DNA from: Ochromonas danica
Lineage: Eukaryota; Sar; Chrysophyceae; Chromulinales; Chromulinaceae
Assembly (NCBI GenBank): GCA_015146655.1
Contig: VKHL01000017.1
Span: 225,015-289,014 of the forward strand
Length of the DNA stretch: 64,000 nt
Direction: 5' to 3'
A model generated the notes under the pieces. The model worked only from the letters and a program-made list of their open reading frames with translations, did no database searches and was not told where the DNA came from. Shown piece by piece: positions 10,324 to 19,963 of the stretch (position 1 is the first letter of the stretch; every line of letters begins with the position of its first letter). Made by a program: the position numbers and the translations under genes.

Positions 10324-12559
10324 TAGGGATCCAAATGCGATTGGCGAAGTCTACTGCAGGATTCAAAGGGAGTGACTCAGCTAACTGTTTAGGAATCGCG
10401 GCGAGTGAGGGGAATTCTTCATCGTCTTCGTTGTCTTCATTGCTGGCACTGTCGCTATTGCTGGCGCTGCTGTTGTTCGAGGAAGACCTCGAGACAGCGG
10501 AGGACTGCAGGACTGTTGTTGGCACTGGTTCAGTTGAAGAAGTACTTGGCGGCACCGGAAGTGCTTCTGGCGACGGCGACTTCACAGAAGAAGACGACGA
10601 AGAAGATGATGATGATGATGAAGATGGAGCAGCAGCCTGTGGTTCATCTGATGAAGAGCTGCCTTGAGTCACAGAATCTGTCAAGGAGATTAGCGGAACG
10701 CGATGTGGGAGAATGCCTTTCGAACGGGACGGCAGATTTAAACCTAAACACTCAGCAATAGGATGTGCTGGATAGGAAGCTTGCAGTGTAGATAAGGGTA
10801 AAGGTAGTGGCAGGAGAATACCAGAGGGAGGAGCTACAAGACCAACAGCGTTAACACGATGAGCAGCATGAATAGGACCGACAACACGAGGTATGGAGTT
10901 GGTGCTCGGCCTTGTTGTCGATGATTGCGTCGCGATCTGCGCTGCCCCTGGATTCACCAGCTCGCCACTTTGCTGACGCACTAGAGCAGCCACAGGGGCT
11001 AAAGCACTCTCTTTATGTGCTGCCACTGCATTACTCACTGCTACATGAAGAGGTGCTGCCACGATAGGTCTAGATGCTTCGTGGGTATTGACGGCGGTGG
11101 GGTTGGAGGAGGCAGCAGAAGAGGAAGACGAAGTGACAGAAGTCCGGATCTCGGAGTTGCGGTCTGTTGTGCGAATACTCGCAGCGACTTCGACTTGCTG
11201 CCTGATGGCCAACCGTGAAAGCGCGGAAGGGTCGGCGTCTACCCGAGCAAGCTTCGCAGAAGACTTCGTCTCGGCGGTCTCGATGATTTGCTCTGCAGGT
11301 CGCTTCACTCGCTCGCCTACCTGCTGGACTTGAAGATCACCCGGTGGATTTAATGGGGAATGCCTCACATCAACTGCCGCGCTGCTGTTGGCTATCTCAG
11401 GAACAGTTGCTTTCTCTGCCACAGCAGGTGCCACAGGCCACCCTAACCTTGATGCACCCTCCCTGCCAAAGAGAGGCGGGGAAGCGCGCCTCACAACAAG
11501 ACCTACAACGTCACCACGACGCGCACCATTAATAACACCATTAACATGACGAGCAGTATGAATAGTACCGTCAACACGAGGTGCGGAGTTGGTGCTTGGC
11601 GGCTCGCCACTTTGCTGACGCGCTAGAGCAGCCACAGGGGCTGAAGCACTCTCTTTATGTGCTGCCACTGCATTACTCACTGCTACATGAAGAGGTGCTG
11701 CCACAATAGGTCTAGATGTTTCGTGGACATTGACGGCGGTGGGGTTGGAGGAGGCAGCGGGTGGCACGGTAGAGGCGGTCTTGGCGATGCCGATAGCGGA
11801 GGAAGAGATAGCCGTAGAGGAGTCTCGAGCAGATGAAGATGAGGAGGAATTGTTTCCAGAAGAATAGGGTGTGGTAACAACGGTGGTAGTGGCCGTGGTG
11901 GCTGTGGTGGCGGGGGAGGGCAGAGGCTCGCTGTCCCACGGGTCAGCTATGCCCATAATACTGTTCTTCAACTCCACGAAAGCCTTCCAGAAGTCTTCCG
12001 ATGCTTTGAAATGAGCCTTGAGCTTCTCCTTGATCCGAGGGAATCTGTCTCGAATCTCCACGGCGTAGACGTCAGCGGGCAGCGCGGAGATCTGCTTGGG
12101 ATTCTTCGTGATGGCCACGAAGTAGCGGGCGAAGAAGACAGTCTCGATCTCGCTGTTCCAAATAGGAGGAGGGATAGTCGGCGGGAAGCAGACGACGAAG
12201 CACCGCTGCACGATGGTATCCACGTTGTTGAAGTCGATGTGGTTGGACAGCAGGACTTCTCCGCGCGCCAAGGATGGCTTCGGCCCCGTCAGAGACACAC
12301 TGCGCAGGTCTGCCTCCTTGTAGAGCCAAGTGTGCGTCAGCATCTTCTTCTTGGTGCTCTTCACTTCGAAGAAGTCGCTGACCTGCGCCACGAAGTTTTC
12401 CTTCGAGGGAGAGGCCAGCAGGACGAAGTCGCCCTTTGAGATGCAGCGATCATGGCAATGGGGCTTCTCCTGCCGAATCCTCAAGGTCTCATAGTAAGTT
12501 TTCTTATCGTCCTCTCTCGTGGCTGCACCAACCCATTCGAACTGCCTCTTCGGGGGCAT
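9168..12559 (-). CDS. BAH-domain protein, copy 1 (gene Z)
   Basis: Minus-strand exons 10167-12559, 10010-10099, 9829-9937, 9420-9770 and 9168-9338 give 1037 residues. I chose the Met of MPPKRQFEWVG rather than an upstream in-frame Met because the domain begins there. Residues about 35-165 look like a BAH domain (CISKGDFVLLASPSKENF, then HTWLYKEADL and RGEVLLSNH), a chromatin-reader fold. Next comes a long low-complexity Ser/Ala/Thr region with an internal duplication, poly-Ser runs encoded by GAT-complement repeats, and a C-terminal about 240 residues with charged helices that I cannot place. Probably nuclear. It converges on gene X with 13 bp between stops and starts 120 bp from the divergent gene Y. 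Confidence 0.7.
10282..10322. repeat. In-frame GAT/GCT trinucleotide run (poly-Ser/Ala)
   Basis: Codes for a Ser run followed by Ala residues in gene Z on the minus strand. The same run occurs in copy 2 near 14931-14971. Confidence 0.8.
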
Positions 12560-12679
12560 AATGCATTGACTGCCTTTGCCCTGCCGGCCGTCCTCTGAGA
12601 GCACCACGCAACACAACAATAGTTCAGCCCCACGGTGTCCTTGTCATGCAGTCCAGAGAACTGAATTCTTTCAGTCCAG

Positions 12680-13803
12680 ATGAAGAGAGAGGGGGACTGC
12701 AGCAGCTCCTCGTGTGTCAAGAATGTCACTGTGTCGGATGCGCTGAGCGGGCAAATCGTCTTCCAACGCGTCTATGCCTGGAAGACCGCCTCCGCCTTCT
12801 CCAACCTCGGCTCCCTCATCAAAGTCTTCTACCAGTTCGCCCGAGAAGTGGATGACGGAGGTACGGCCCAGTGTGCTGCCTGCTGTTTGTCTAACTAATT
12901 AGCTATTTCCTTCCTCTTCGCAGTGATCTCGAAGATTGACTTCCAGGCGCAGAGGAACACGTTGAGGCGGAAGCGCGACGACGTTCTCAAGGTGCCGTCT
13001 GTTTCTTCTTCTCTGCTAATTGCCCCCTTTCTCACTGCTCTTTCTGATGCTAATGGTAATGCTAATGCTAATAATGCTGGTGCAGTAGTGCAAGCGCGGC
13101 GACACGATGCAGATGGTGACTGTGAAGACCGAGGATGTCATCGTCTCAGTCTTCTTCGACTTGGACGGACTCTTGCAGCCATCCATTCGCTTGAAGAATT
13201 GCTTCCAGATTCTTCTCCATGCCCTTCAATTGGCTTTTGAAAGCAATTTTCTCCTGGCATTTTCTTTCTTGGAGGTGATGATTGTTATAGCAGAGCATGT
13301 CTCGGGGTTCAAGGACATCACCGAGCACAAACTATTTTCAGGCGCTGGTCGACAACGTTTCCTTCCCAGTGAGTCCTACAGGCCGTCCATTACATTCTCT
13401 TGCCCTTGCTGACCTGTTAATGTGTGTTTGATGCATTGCATTGGTGAAGGTGTCGCAACGAACTTGGAGAGTCTATCTAATCCCGAAGTGTACCCGGATC
13501 TCTTGGAACAATATGACCATCCTCTAAATATACCCGCTGTTAAACATCGAAAGGTACAGTAGGTGTTGGTGACAGCGCATTGTCAATTAGGCCTAATCAC
13601 TGTTCTGTTCTGTTCCATGTTGTGTTATTTGGCAGGGACTGCACATGATCAGCAAAGCTGGCTTCAAGGAAAACGAGAAAGTGCGAGGCAAAGTGGAATA
13701 CAGATATTGCACTGACCATGCAGGAGATGTTTATGAGCACGTGGATCAAGTCAACTTCCACGTCGATCGAGCAAATGCACTTATTAACAAGTTATTCAAA
13801 TAG
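12680..13803 (+). CDS. In-frame chimera of gene Y (5' part) and gene X (3' exons)
   Basis: Created at the duplication junction. Exons 12680-12860, 12924-12991, 13089-13368, 13450-13553 and 13636-13803 give 266 residues, with all phases intact. The first about 140 residues equal the N-terminal part of gene Y; at residue about 141 (NFLLAFSFLEVM) the frame passes without a break into the last 125 residues of gene X. It would use the gene Y promoter region (the 120-bp Z/Y spacer). Both parent genes survive complete elsewhere in the window. Whether it is expressed is unknown. If the duplication is an assembly artefact, this gene does not exist. Confidence 0.55.
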
Positions 13804-13816
13804 CAGCGCATTTGGG

Positions 13817-14926
13817 TCATGCATGGATGTGAAGTTGTTGCAGAGGAGGGTACTTGAGATTCTTCGTGAGTTCCGCTGGCAGCATTTGTTGAAACAACAA
13901 GAAGATCTGTTCTTTAGCCTCCTGGCCCCGATTGGCTCCGTCCCTTTGGCAAATGGCATGACTAAGGATCCTCAGAATGCGAACCACCTGTTATGCATCC
14001 GCAGTCAGTTAGTCGACATCAGACAGCTCAGCCAGGAAAAGGGAAATGAACGGATCTTGGCAACTTACCAACTCCCCGGGAGTGAGGAAGTGTGCATTCC
14101 AAGCCAGCAATGTCCCCGCGATGGCATGAAAGGAGACATCATCTAGTGCTCTTCGACACTGAAGAACAAAGGTGACCGCTTCTTTGAGATGGATTGTGTC
14201 GGTCAATTGTGCGTCTCCGTCTTCAGCTTCTTTCTCCTCGGGCCAGTAGCCTTTGCTCTGCTTTGTGAATCGGTTTGGCATGAGAGTCATCTCTTCTTCT
14301 AAATCTTTGGCACTGTGTATGAAAGTGTAGATGTAGTGATTGATTTCTTTGAATGTTTTATTGGGCAGCGCTTGTTTGAGTGCATTGCGGAATCTTAACC
14401 CTCCCTCCGAGTCTTCGTACTGCAAGTACAAGTACAGTAGTAAACAATGGCAAAGTAGTCTAAAGATTGTTAATCACCTTCCGATGCAAAGAAAAGGCTG
14501 ACTTTTGCTCCGATATCGTCCAAATGGACAGTTTGGAGGAAACTTCTTCTGTGAATTTTCGCAAGGCAGCCTCCTCGTTCATTTGGCTGCCAGGATTTTG
14601 TCATGACGACGAGGTGAGAATTAATAAAAGTGCAAGTAACTAACAACATGCCCACTACCTTTCAAAGAGACAGTTCATCGCTAAGAATGGCCAATCAGTG
14701 CAAACTGTAACTTGAGTACCGTCCACAACGAGGCCTGGGTTAGACAATCTGAAGCACACATATAACCATTAACAAGAGGCAATCAGATTTGTGGGAGGAG
14801 ATGGTCTCGCAATACCTGGCGTAGTATTCGATCAGACGACTCTTCATAGCCTCATTGACGGCGAGATTAGCTTTCTGCAAGAAGGCGTCAATCTTCTCGT
14901 TGGCTTCTCTGTCTGATGATGTTGCT

Positions 14927-14972
<46 letters not shown>

Positions 14973-17199
14973 TAGGGATCCAAATGCGATTGGCGAAGTC
15001 TACTGCAGGATTCAAAGGGAGTGACTCAGCTAACTGTTTAGGAATCGCGGCGAGTGAGGGGAATTCTTCATCGTCTTCGTTGTCTTCATTGCTGGCACTG
15101 TCGCTATTGCTGGCGCTGCTGTTGTTCGAGGAAGACCTCGAGACAGCGGAGGACTGCAGGACTGTTGTTGGCACTGGTTCAGTTGAAGAAGTACTTGGCG
15201 GCACCGGAAGTGCTTCTGGCGACGGCGACTTCACAGAAGAAGACGACGAAGAAGATGATGATGATGATGAAGATGGAGCAGCAGCCTGTGGTTCATCTGA
15301 TGAAGAGCTGCCTTGAGTCACAGAATCTGTCAAGGAGATTAGCGGAACGCGATGTGGGAGAATGCCTTTCGAACGGGACGGCAGATTTAAACCTAAACAC
15401 TCAGCAATAGGATGTGCTGGATAGGAAGCTTGCAGTGTAGATAAGGGTAAAGGTAGTGGCAGGAGAATACCAGAGGGAGGAGCTACAAGACCAACAGCGT
15501 TAACACGATGAGCAGCATGAATAGGACCGACAACACGAGGTATGGAGTTGGTGCTCGGCCTTGTTGTCGATGATTGCGTCGCGATCTGCGCTGCCCCTGG
15601 ATTCACCAGCTCGCCACTTTGCTGACGCACTAGAGCAGCCACAGGGGCTAAAGCACTCTCTTTATGTGCTGCCACTGCATTACTCACTGCTACATGAAGA
15701 GGTGCTGCCACGATAGGTCTAGATGCTTCGTGGGTATTGACGGCGGTGGGGTTGGAGGAGGCAGCAGAAGAGGAAGACGAAGTGACAGAAGTCCGGATCT
15801 CGGAGTTGCGGTCTGTTGTGCGAATACTCGCAGCGACTTCGACTTGCTGCCTGATGGCCAACCGTGAAAGCGCGGAAGGGTCGGCGTCTACCCGAGCAAG
15901 CTTCGCAGAAGACTTCGTCTCGGCGGTCTCGATGATTTGCTCTGCAGGTCGCTTCACTCGCTCGCCTACCTGCTGGACTTGAAGATCACCCGGTGGATTT
16001 AATGGGGAATGCCTCACATCAACTGCCGCGCTGCTGTTGGCTATCTCAGGAACAGTTGCTTTCTCTGCCACAGCAGGTGCCACAGGCCACCCTAACCTTG
16101 ATGCACCCTCCCTGCCAAAGAGAGGCGGGGAAGCGCGCCTCACAACAAGACCTACAACGTCACCACGACGCGCACCATTAATAACACCATTAACATGACG
16201 AGCAGTATGAATAGTACCGTCAACACGAGGTGCGGAGTTGGTGCTTGGCGGCTCGCCACTTTGCTGACGCGCTAGAGCAGCCACAGGGGCTGAAGCACTC
16301 TCTTTATGTGCTGCCACTGCATTACTCACTGCTACATGAAGAGGTGCTGCCACAATAGGTCTAGATGTTTCGTGGACATTGACGGCGGTGGGGTTGGAGG
16401 AGGCAGCGGGTGGCACGGTAGAGGCGGTCTTGGCGATGCCGATAGCGGAGGAAGAGATAGCCGTAGAGGAGTCTCGAGCAGATGAAGATGAGGAGGAATT
16501 GTTTCCAGAAGAATAGGGTGTGGTAACAACGGTGGTAGTGGCCGTGGTGGCTGTGGTGGCGGGGGAGGGCAGAGGCTCGCTGTCCCACGGGTCAGCTATG
16601 CTGTTCTTCAACTCCACGAAAGCCTTCCAGAAGTCTTCCGATGCTTTGAAATGAGCCTTGAGCTTCTCCTTGATCCGAGGGAATCTGTCTCGAATCTCCA
16701 CGGCGTAGACGTCAGCGGGCAGCGCGGAGATCTGCTTGGGATTCTTCGTGATGGCCACGAAGTAGCGGGCGAAGAAGACAGTCTCGATCTCGCTGTTCCA
16801 AATAGGAGGAGGGATAGTCGGCGGGAAGCAGACGACGAAGCACCGCTGCACGATGGTATCCACGTTGTTGAAGTCGATGTGGTTGGACAGCAGGACTTCT
16901 CCGCGCGCCAAGGATGGCTTCGGCCCCGTCAGAGACACACTGCGCAGGTCTGCCTCCTTGTAGAGCCAAGTGTGCGTCAGCATCTTCTTCTTGGTGCTCT
17001 TCACTTCGAAGAAGTCGCTGACCTGCGCCACGAAGTTTTCCTTCGAGGGAGAGGCCAGCAGGACGAAGTCGCCCTTTGAGATGCAGCGATCATGGCAATG
17101 GGGCTTCTCCTGCCGAATCCTCAAGGTCTCATAGTAAGTTTTCTTATCGTCCTCTCTCGTGGCTGCACCAACCCATTCGAACTGCCTCTTCGGGGGCAT
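13817..17199 (-). CDS. BAH-domain protein, copy 2 (gene Z')
   Basis: Exons 14816-17199, 14659-14748, 14478-14586, 14069-14419 and 13817-13987 give 1034 residues. It differs from copy 1 only by lacking three residues (Met-Gly-Ile after NSI) just before the DPWDSEP segment, the result of the 9-bp indel. All domains, low-complexity runs and introns are preserved and no disabling change was seen. Its upstream side now faces the inserted element rather than gene Y, so promoter context differs from copy 1. Confidence 0.7.
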
Positions 17200-17266
17200 A
17201 ATGCATTGACTGCCTTTGCCCTGCCGGCCGTCCTCTGAGAGCACCACGCAACACAACAATAGTTCA

Positions 17267-18880
17267 CCGACTTAGAAGCTAGTGGGTCAAAACTCGCGTC
17301 CGGGGCAAAACTCGCGTCCGCGGGAAACGACCACAGTGGGGAGACCGCTGCTGTATGGAATTTTGGCAACCATCCTTGATGTTGCACTCAAATTTGTTCT
17401 TTTGATTTCCAATCGGATTTCGCACAAATCATCAATCTTTTATGAAATATCGGTTCCTTCCTAGGTCTAACATCTCCCACTTGTGATGTGAGGTCAATCC
17501 AGGAGGAAGAACGAGCTGTTCCATCCGAAGATGAAGTAGCCGAAGAGATCGTGGCGGGGCGAATCTTGCTGACCGACGCCATCTAGAGCTATAGATACTC
17601 GAGATCAGCCCTTAAATCGCAATTTATCCTTTTGCAGTTCTTCACTCGTCCTGGGGAGGGTCATGAACGATGCATGCAACCTTTTTAGGGCTGTCAAGAA
17701 ACGACAACTCCACTTCTCAGACCGAAGAAGGCCCAATCCATTAGTTTCAAGACCCACAGGAAACTTGTACCTAGGCAGCTTCTGTTATTAGTCTCCCAAG
17801 TGCTGCGGGATTGTTAGACTCTGAGAAACGCGATATGATCTTCCATGTTGTTGAGGAAGAACGTATCCCCATAAAAGCAGCATGTGAGCACTTTGGTGTG
17901 ACTGTGTCGAAGTTCAAAAAGTATGATATCACTTTTGACATTATGAATTTTATCTCACATTATGAATATGTTGATTTCTAGTGAACGGAAGAAACGAAAG
18001 AGGGTAGAAGATGGTGCAGAACAATTTAAGAAAACAGGGAGAAAACCCTCCATAAGCAAGAAAAGCGACTTCAAGAAGAAAAAAGAGAAGAAGCGAAAAA
18101 CGAGAGGAAATGCGCGATAAAAAGCGACGGGAGCGAGAGGCGAAAGCGAGCCGCGAGCTGGAGAAAGCTCGAAAAGCTGCCACCAAAGGAGAAAAGCAGC
18201 GCATTATGGAACTTATGGAGAGTGGAGCGCTCTCTGGCAAGAAAGGAAACACTCCCAACCTCCTAGTTGGCGAGCCATTCTTCTGCACGAATCCCGTCTG
18301 TGCTCAACAGCGACAATGCGTCGTGGGTAGACGATGGATGGTCCGCTTGTTTGGCATGTTATGCACAGTACGCTCATTGGTACTGCCAGAAGAAGGGTTG
18401 CAAGTCGAAGTTGATGCAACACATGAGTGTGTGCATTATCCAAATGGGCTTTGACTATTCTTCACATGTGGTGAACGAGGAGAGCCTTGTAAACCACTAA
18501 AACGACACAGTTCATGATGGAGATGAGGGAAACAATCATCTACCAAATAAAAAGTTCATCATAAGAAGACGATTTCATCGATGGGAAGGCGAAGAATCGC
18601 TACCATTCTCTATCTGATAGGTGGAGCGGGACCAACAAAAAGACGTTGTTCGCCTGAAATGGTTTTGATACTCATCCGATTTGCATGAATTTATAATATT
18701 TAGATAGGAAATGCCTAGAAATATCATAATTCAGCTTGGAGTGGGGCTTGGGTGCTCCTTGTCAAAGATATCGCCATTAAAGACAAAAGATCAACAATGG
18801 ACGTCTGTGGTGGTTTGTCAACGACAAGTCAACGACCACAGTGTAGAAACGCGGACGCGAGTTTTGACCCACGCTAGGAA
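17267..18880. mobile_element. DNA-transposon-like insertion with terminal inverted repeats
   Basis: Present only in copy 2. A perfect 21-bp inverted repeat beginning GTGGGTCAAAACTCG lies at 17282-17302 and 18852-18872. The left end repeats its inner 15 bp (CAAAACTCGCGTCCG) directly at 17306-17320, and both ends share a same-orientation ACGACCACAGTG motif inside the inverted repeats. Each inverted repeat has a TA near its outer edge (CTA on the left, GCTA on the right), which is compatible with a Tc1/mariner/pogo-type TA target. The uninterrupted copy has no TA at that place and differs by 7 bp, so the target-site history is unclear. The internal reading frames are broken. Confidence 0.75.
17800..18500 (+). 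pseudogene. Decayed transposase-like remnant inside the element
   Basis: Three disconnected coding-like pieces run on the plus strand. First, a helix-turn-helix-like segment (about 17830-17920, ending KAACEHFGVTVSKFKK), similar in style to psq/pogo HTH domains. Second, a very basic Lys/Arg/Glu stretch (18000-18200). Third, a Cys-rich stretch (18280-18440) with CTNPVC in one frame and CLACYAQYAHWYC...C...H...C in the next frame, as if one frameshift separates them. A stop near 18118 (or a missed intron) separates the second piece from the third. No DDE catalytic core was seen, so this is a remnant or part of a non-autonomous element. Confidence 0.4.
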
Positions 18881-18926
18881 GGTGTCCTTGTCATGCAGTC
18901 CAGAGAACTGAATTCTTTCAGTCCAG

Positions 18927-19801
18927 ATGAAGAGAGAGGGGGACTGCAGCAGCTCCTCGTGTGTCAAGAATGTCACTGTGTCGGATGCGCTGAGCGGGCA
19001 AATCGTCTTCCAACGCGTCTATGCCTGGAAGACCGCCTCCGCCTTCTCCAACCTCGGCTCCCTCATCAAAGTCTTCTACCAGTTCGCCCGAGAAGTGGAT
19101 GACGGAGGTACGGCCCAGTGTGCTGCCTGCTGTTTGTCTAACTAATTAGCTATTTCCTTCCTCTTCGCAGTGATCTCGAAGATTGACTTCCAGGCGCAGA
19201 GGAACACGTTGAGGCGGAAGCGCGACGACGTTCTCAAGGTGCCGTCTGTTTCTTCTTCTCTGCTAATTGCCCCCTTTCTCACTGCTCTTTCTGATGCTAA
19301 TGGTAATGCTAATGCTAATAATGCTGGTGCAGTAGTGCAAGCGCGGCGACACGATGCAGATGGTGACTGTGAAGACCGAGGATGTCATCGTCTCAGTCTT
19401 CTTCGACTTGGACGGACTCTTGCAGCCATCCATTCGCTTGAAGAATTGCTTCCAGATTCTTCTCCATGCCCTTCAATTGGCTTTTGAAAGCAATTTTCTC
19501 CCGGCATTGCAAGAGTGGCGCAGCTCCTCCAGTGCGCAGTATGCTCCCTCTGAGGTCAGTGGCTGGAGCATTCCATTGCATTGCATTGTGACGACCAGCT
19601 TGTCTACTGTAGATTGAAGGAGAGTCCTCCAAAACCTTTCCGGCCTTCGCTGGCTTCTCTGAGACTGTCGATCGTCTCTGTGATTTGGTTTTCTCAGATG
19701 ATCCAGTGGGACTTTCCGAGTCCTCCAAGGCCTTGACGATCTCGAACGAGACCATCGACAGCAAAGCCAGGAGCTATCTGCAGGTGTTGGGCTTGTTGTA
19801 A
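18927..19801 (+). CDS. Hypothetical protein, complete copy (gene Y)
   Basis: Exons 18927-19107, 19171-19238, 19336-19554 and 19613-19801 give 218 residues with consistent phases. I do not recognise it. The N-terminal half alternates short beta-like segments (VTVSDALSGQIVFQRVY, then VTVKTEDVIVSVFFDLDG) with helices (SAFSNLGSLIKVFYQFA), which could suit a longin-like or small alpha/beta fold; this is only an impression. The third exon uses the second of two closely spaced AGs, because the first would place a TAG in frame. Its first two and a half exons are duplicated in the chimera at 12680. It converges with the Mpo1-like gene, 162 bp between stops. The sequence upstream of its start is the inserted element. 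Confidence 0.6.
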
Positions 19802-19963
19802 ATAGCAGTGAGAGAAATATTATCTGTGGCATCTTTTCTTAGCAACAACTTACAAAATATGCTAAACTAAACTGCCCGTGACCTACACCTGACAGTATTA
19901 ACGAATTGTTAATACTCGTAACTATGAGAAGCGTAGAGCTCATGGTGACACCAAAGTGAGCAA

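Larger units (their letters stand above)
8614..13261. repeat. Segmental tandem duplication, copy 1
   Basis: Runs from inside exon 4 of gene X, through all of gene Z, to inside exon 3 of gene Y. It matches copy 2 at an offset of 4649 bp (4640 bp beyond a 9-bp indel near 11950, 6247 bp beyond the element insertion). Every stretch I compared was identical apart from the 9-bp indel, one base at 13255/19502, and the insertion. Confidence 0.95.
13263..19508. repeat. Segmental tandem duplication, copy 2 (interrupted by an insertion)
   Basis: Equivalent to 8614-13261 but carrying 1614 bp (17267-18880) in place of the 7 bp GCCCCAC at 12627-12633. It lacks 9 bp inside gene Z. At its left edge the sequence joins copy 1 with essentially no microhomology. 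Confidence 0.95.

Noticed and set aside
10206-10667. 153-residue plus-strand frame with poly-Asp runs (and its twin at 14855)
   Set aside because: Antisense shadow of the poly-Ser coding repeats of gene Z, whose BAH domain and spliced 3' exons support the minus strand.
12627-12633. 7-bp GCCCCAC in copy 1 as a clear excision footprint
   Set aside because: It resembles the element's GACCCAC end but could equally be the original sequence; evidence is insufficient to call a footprint.
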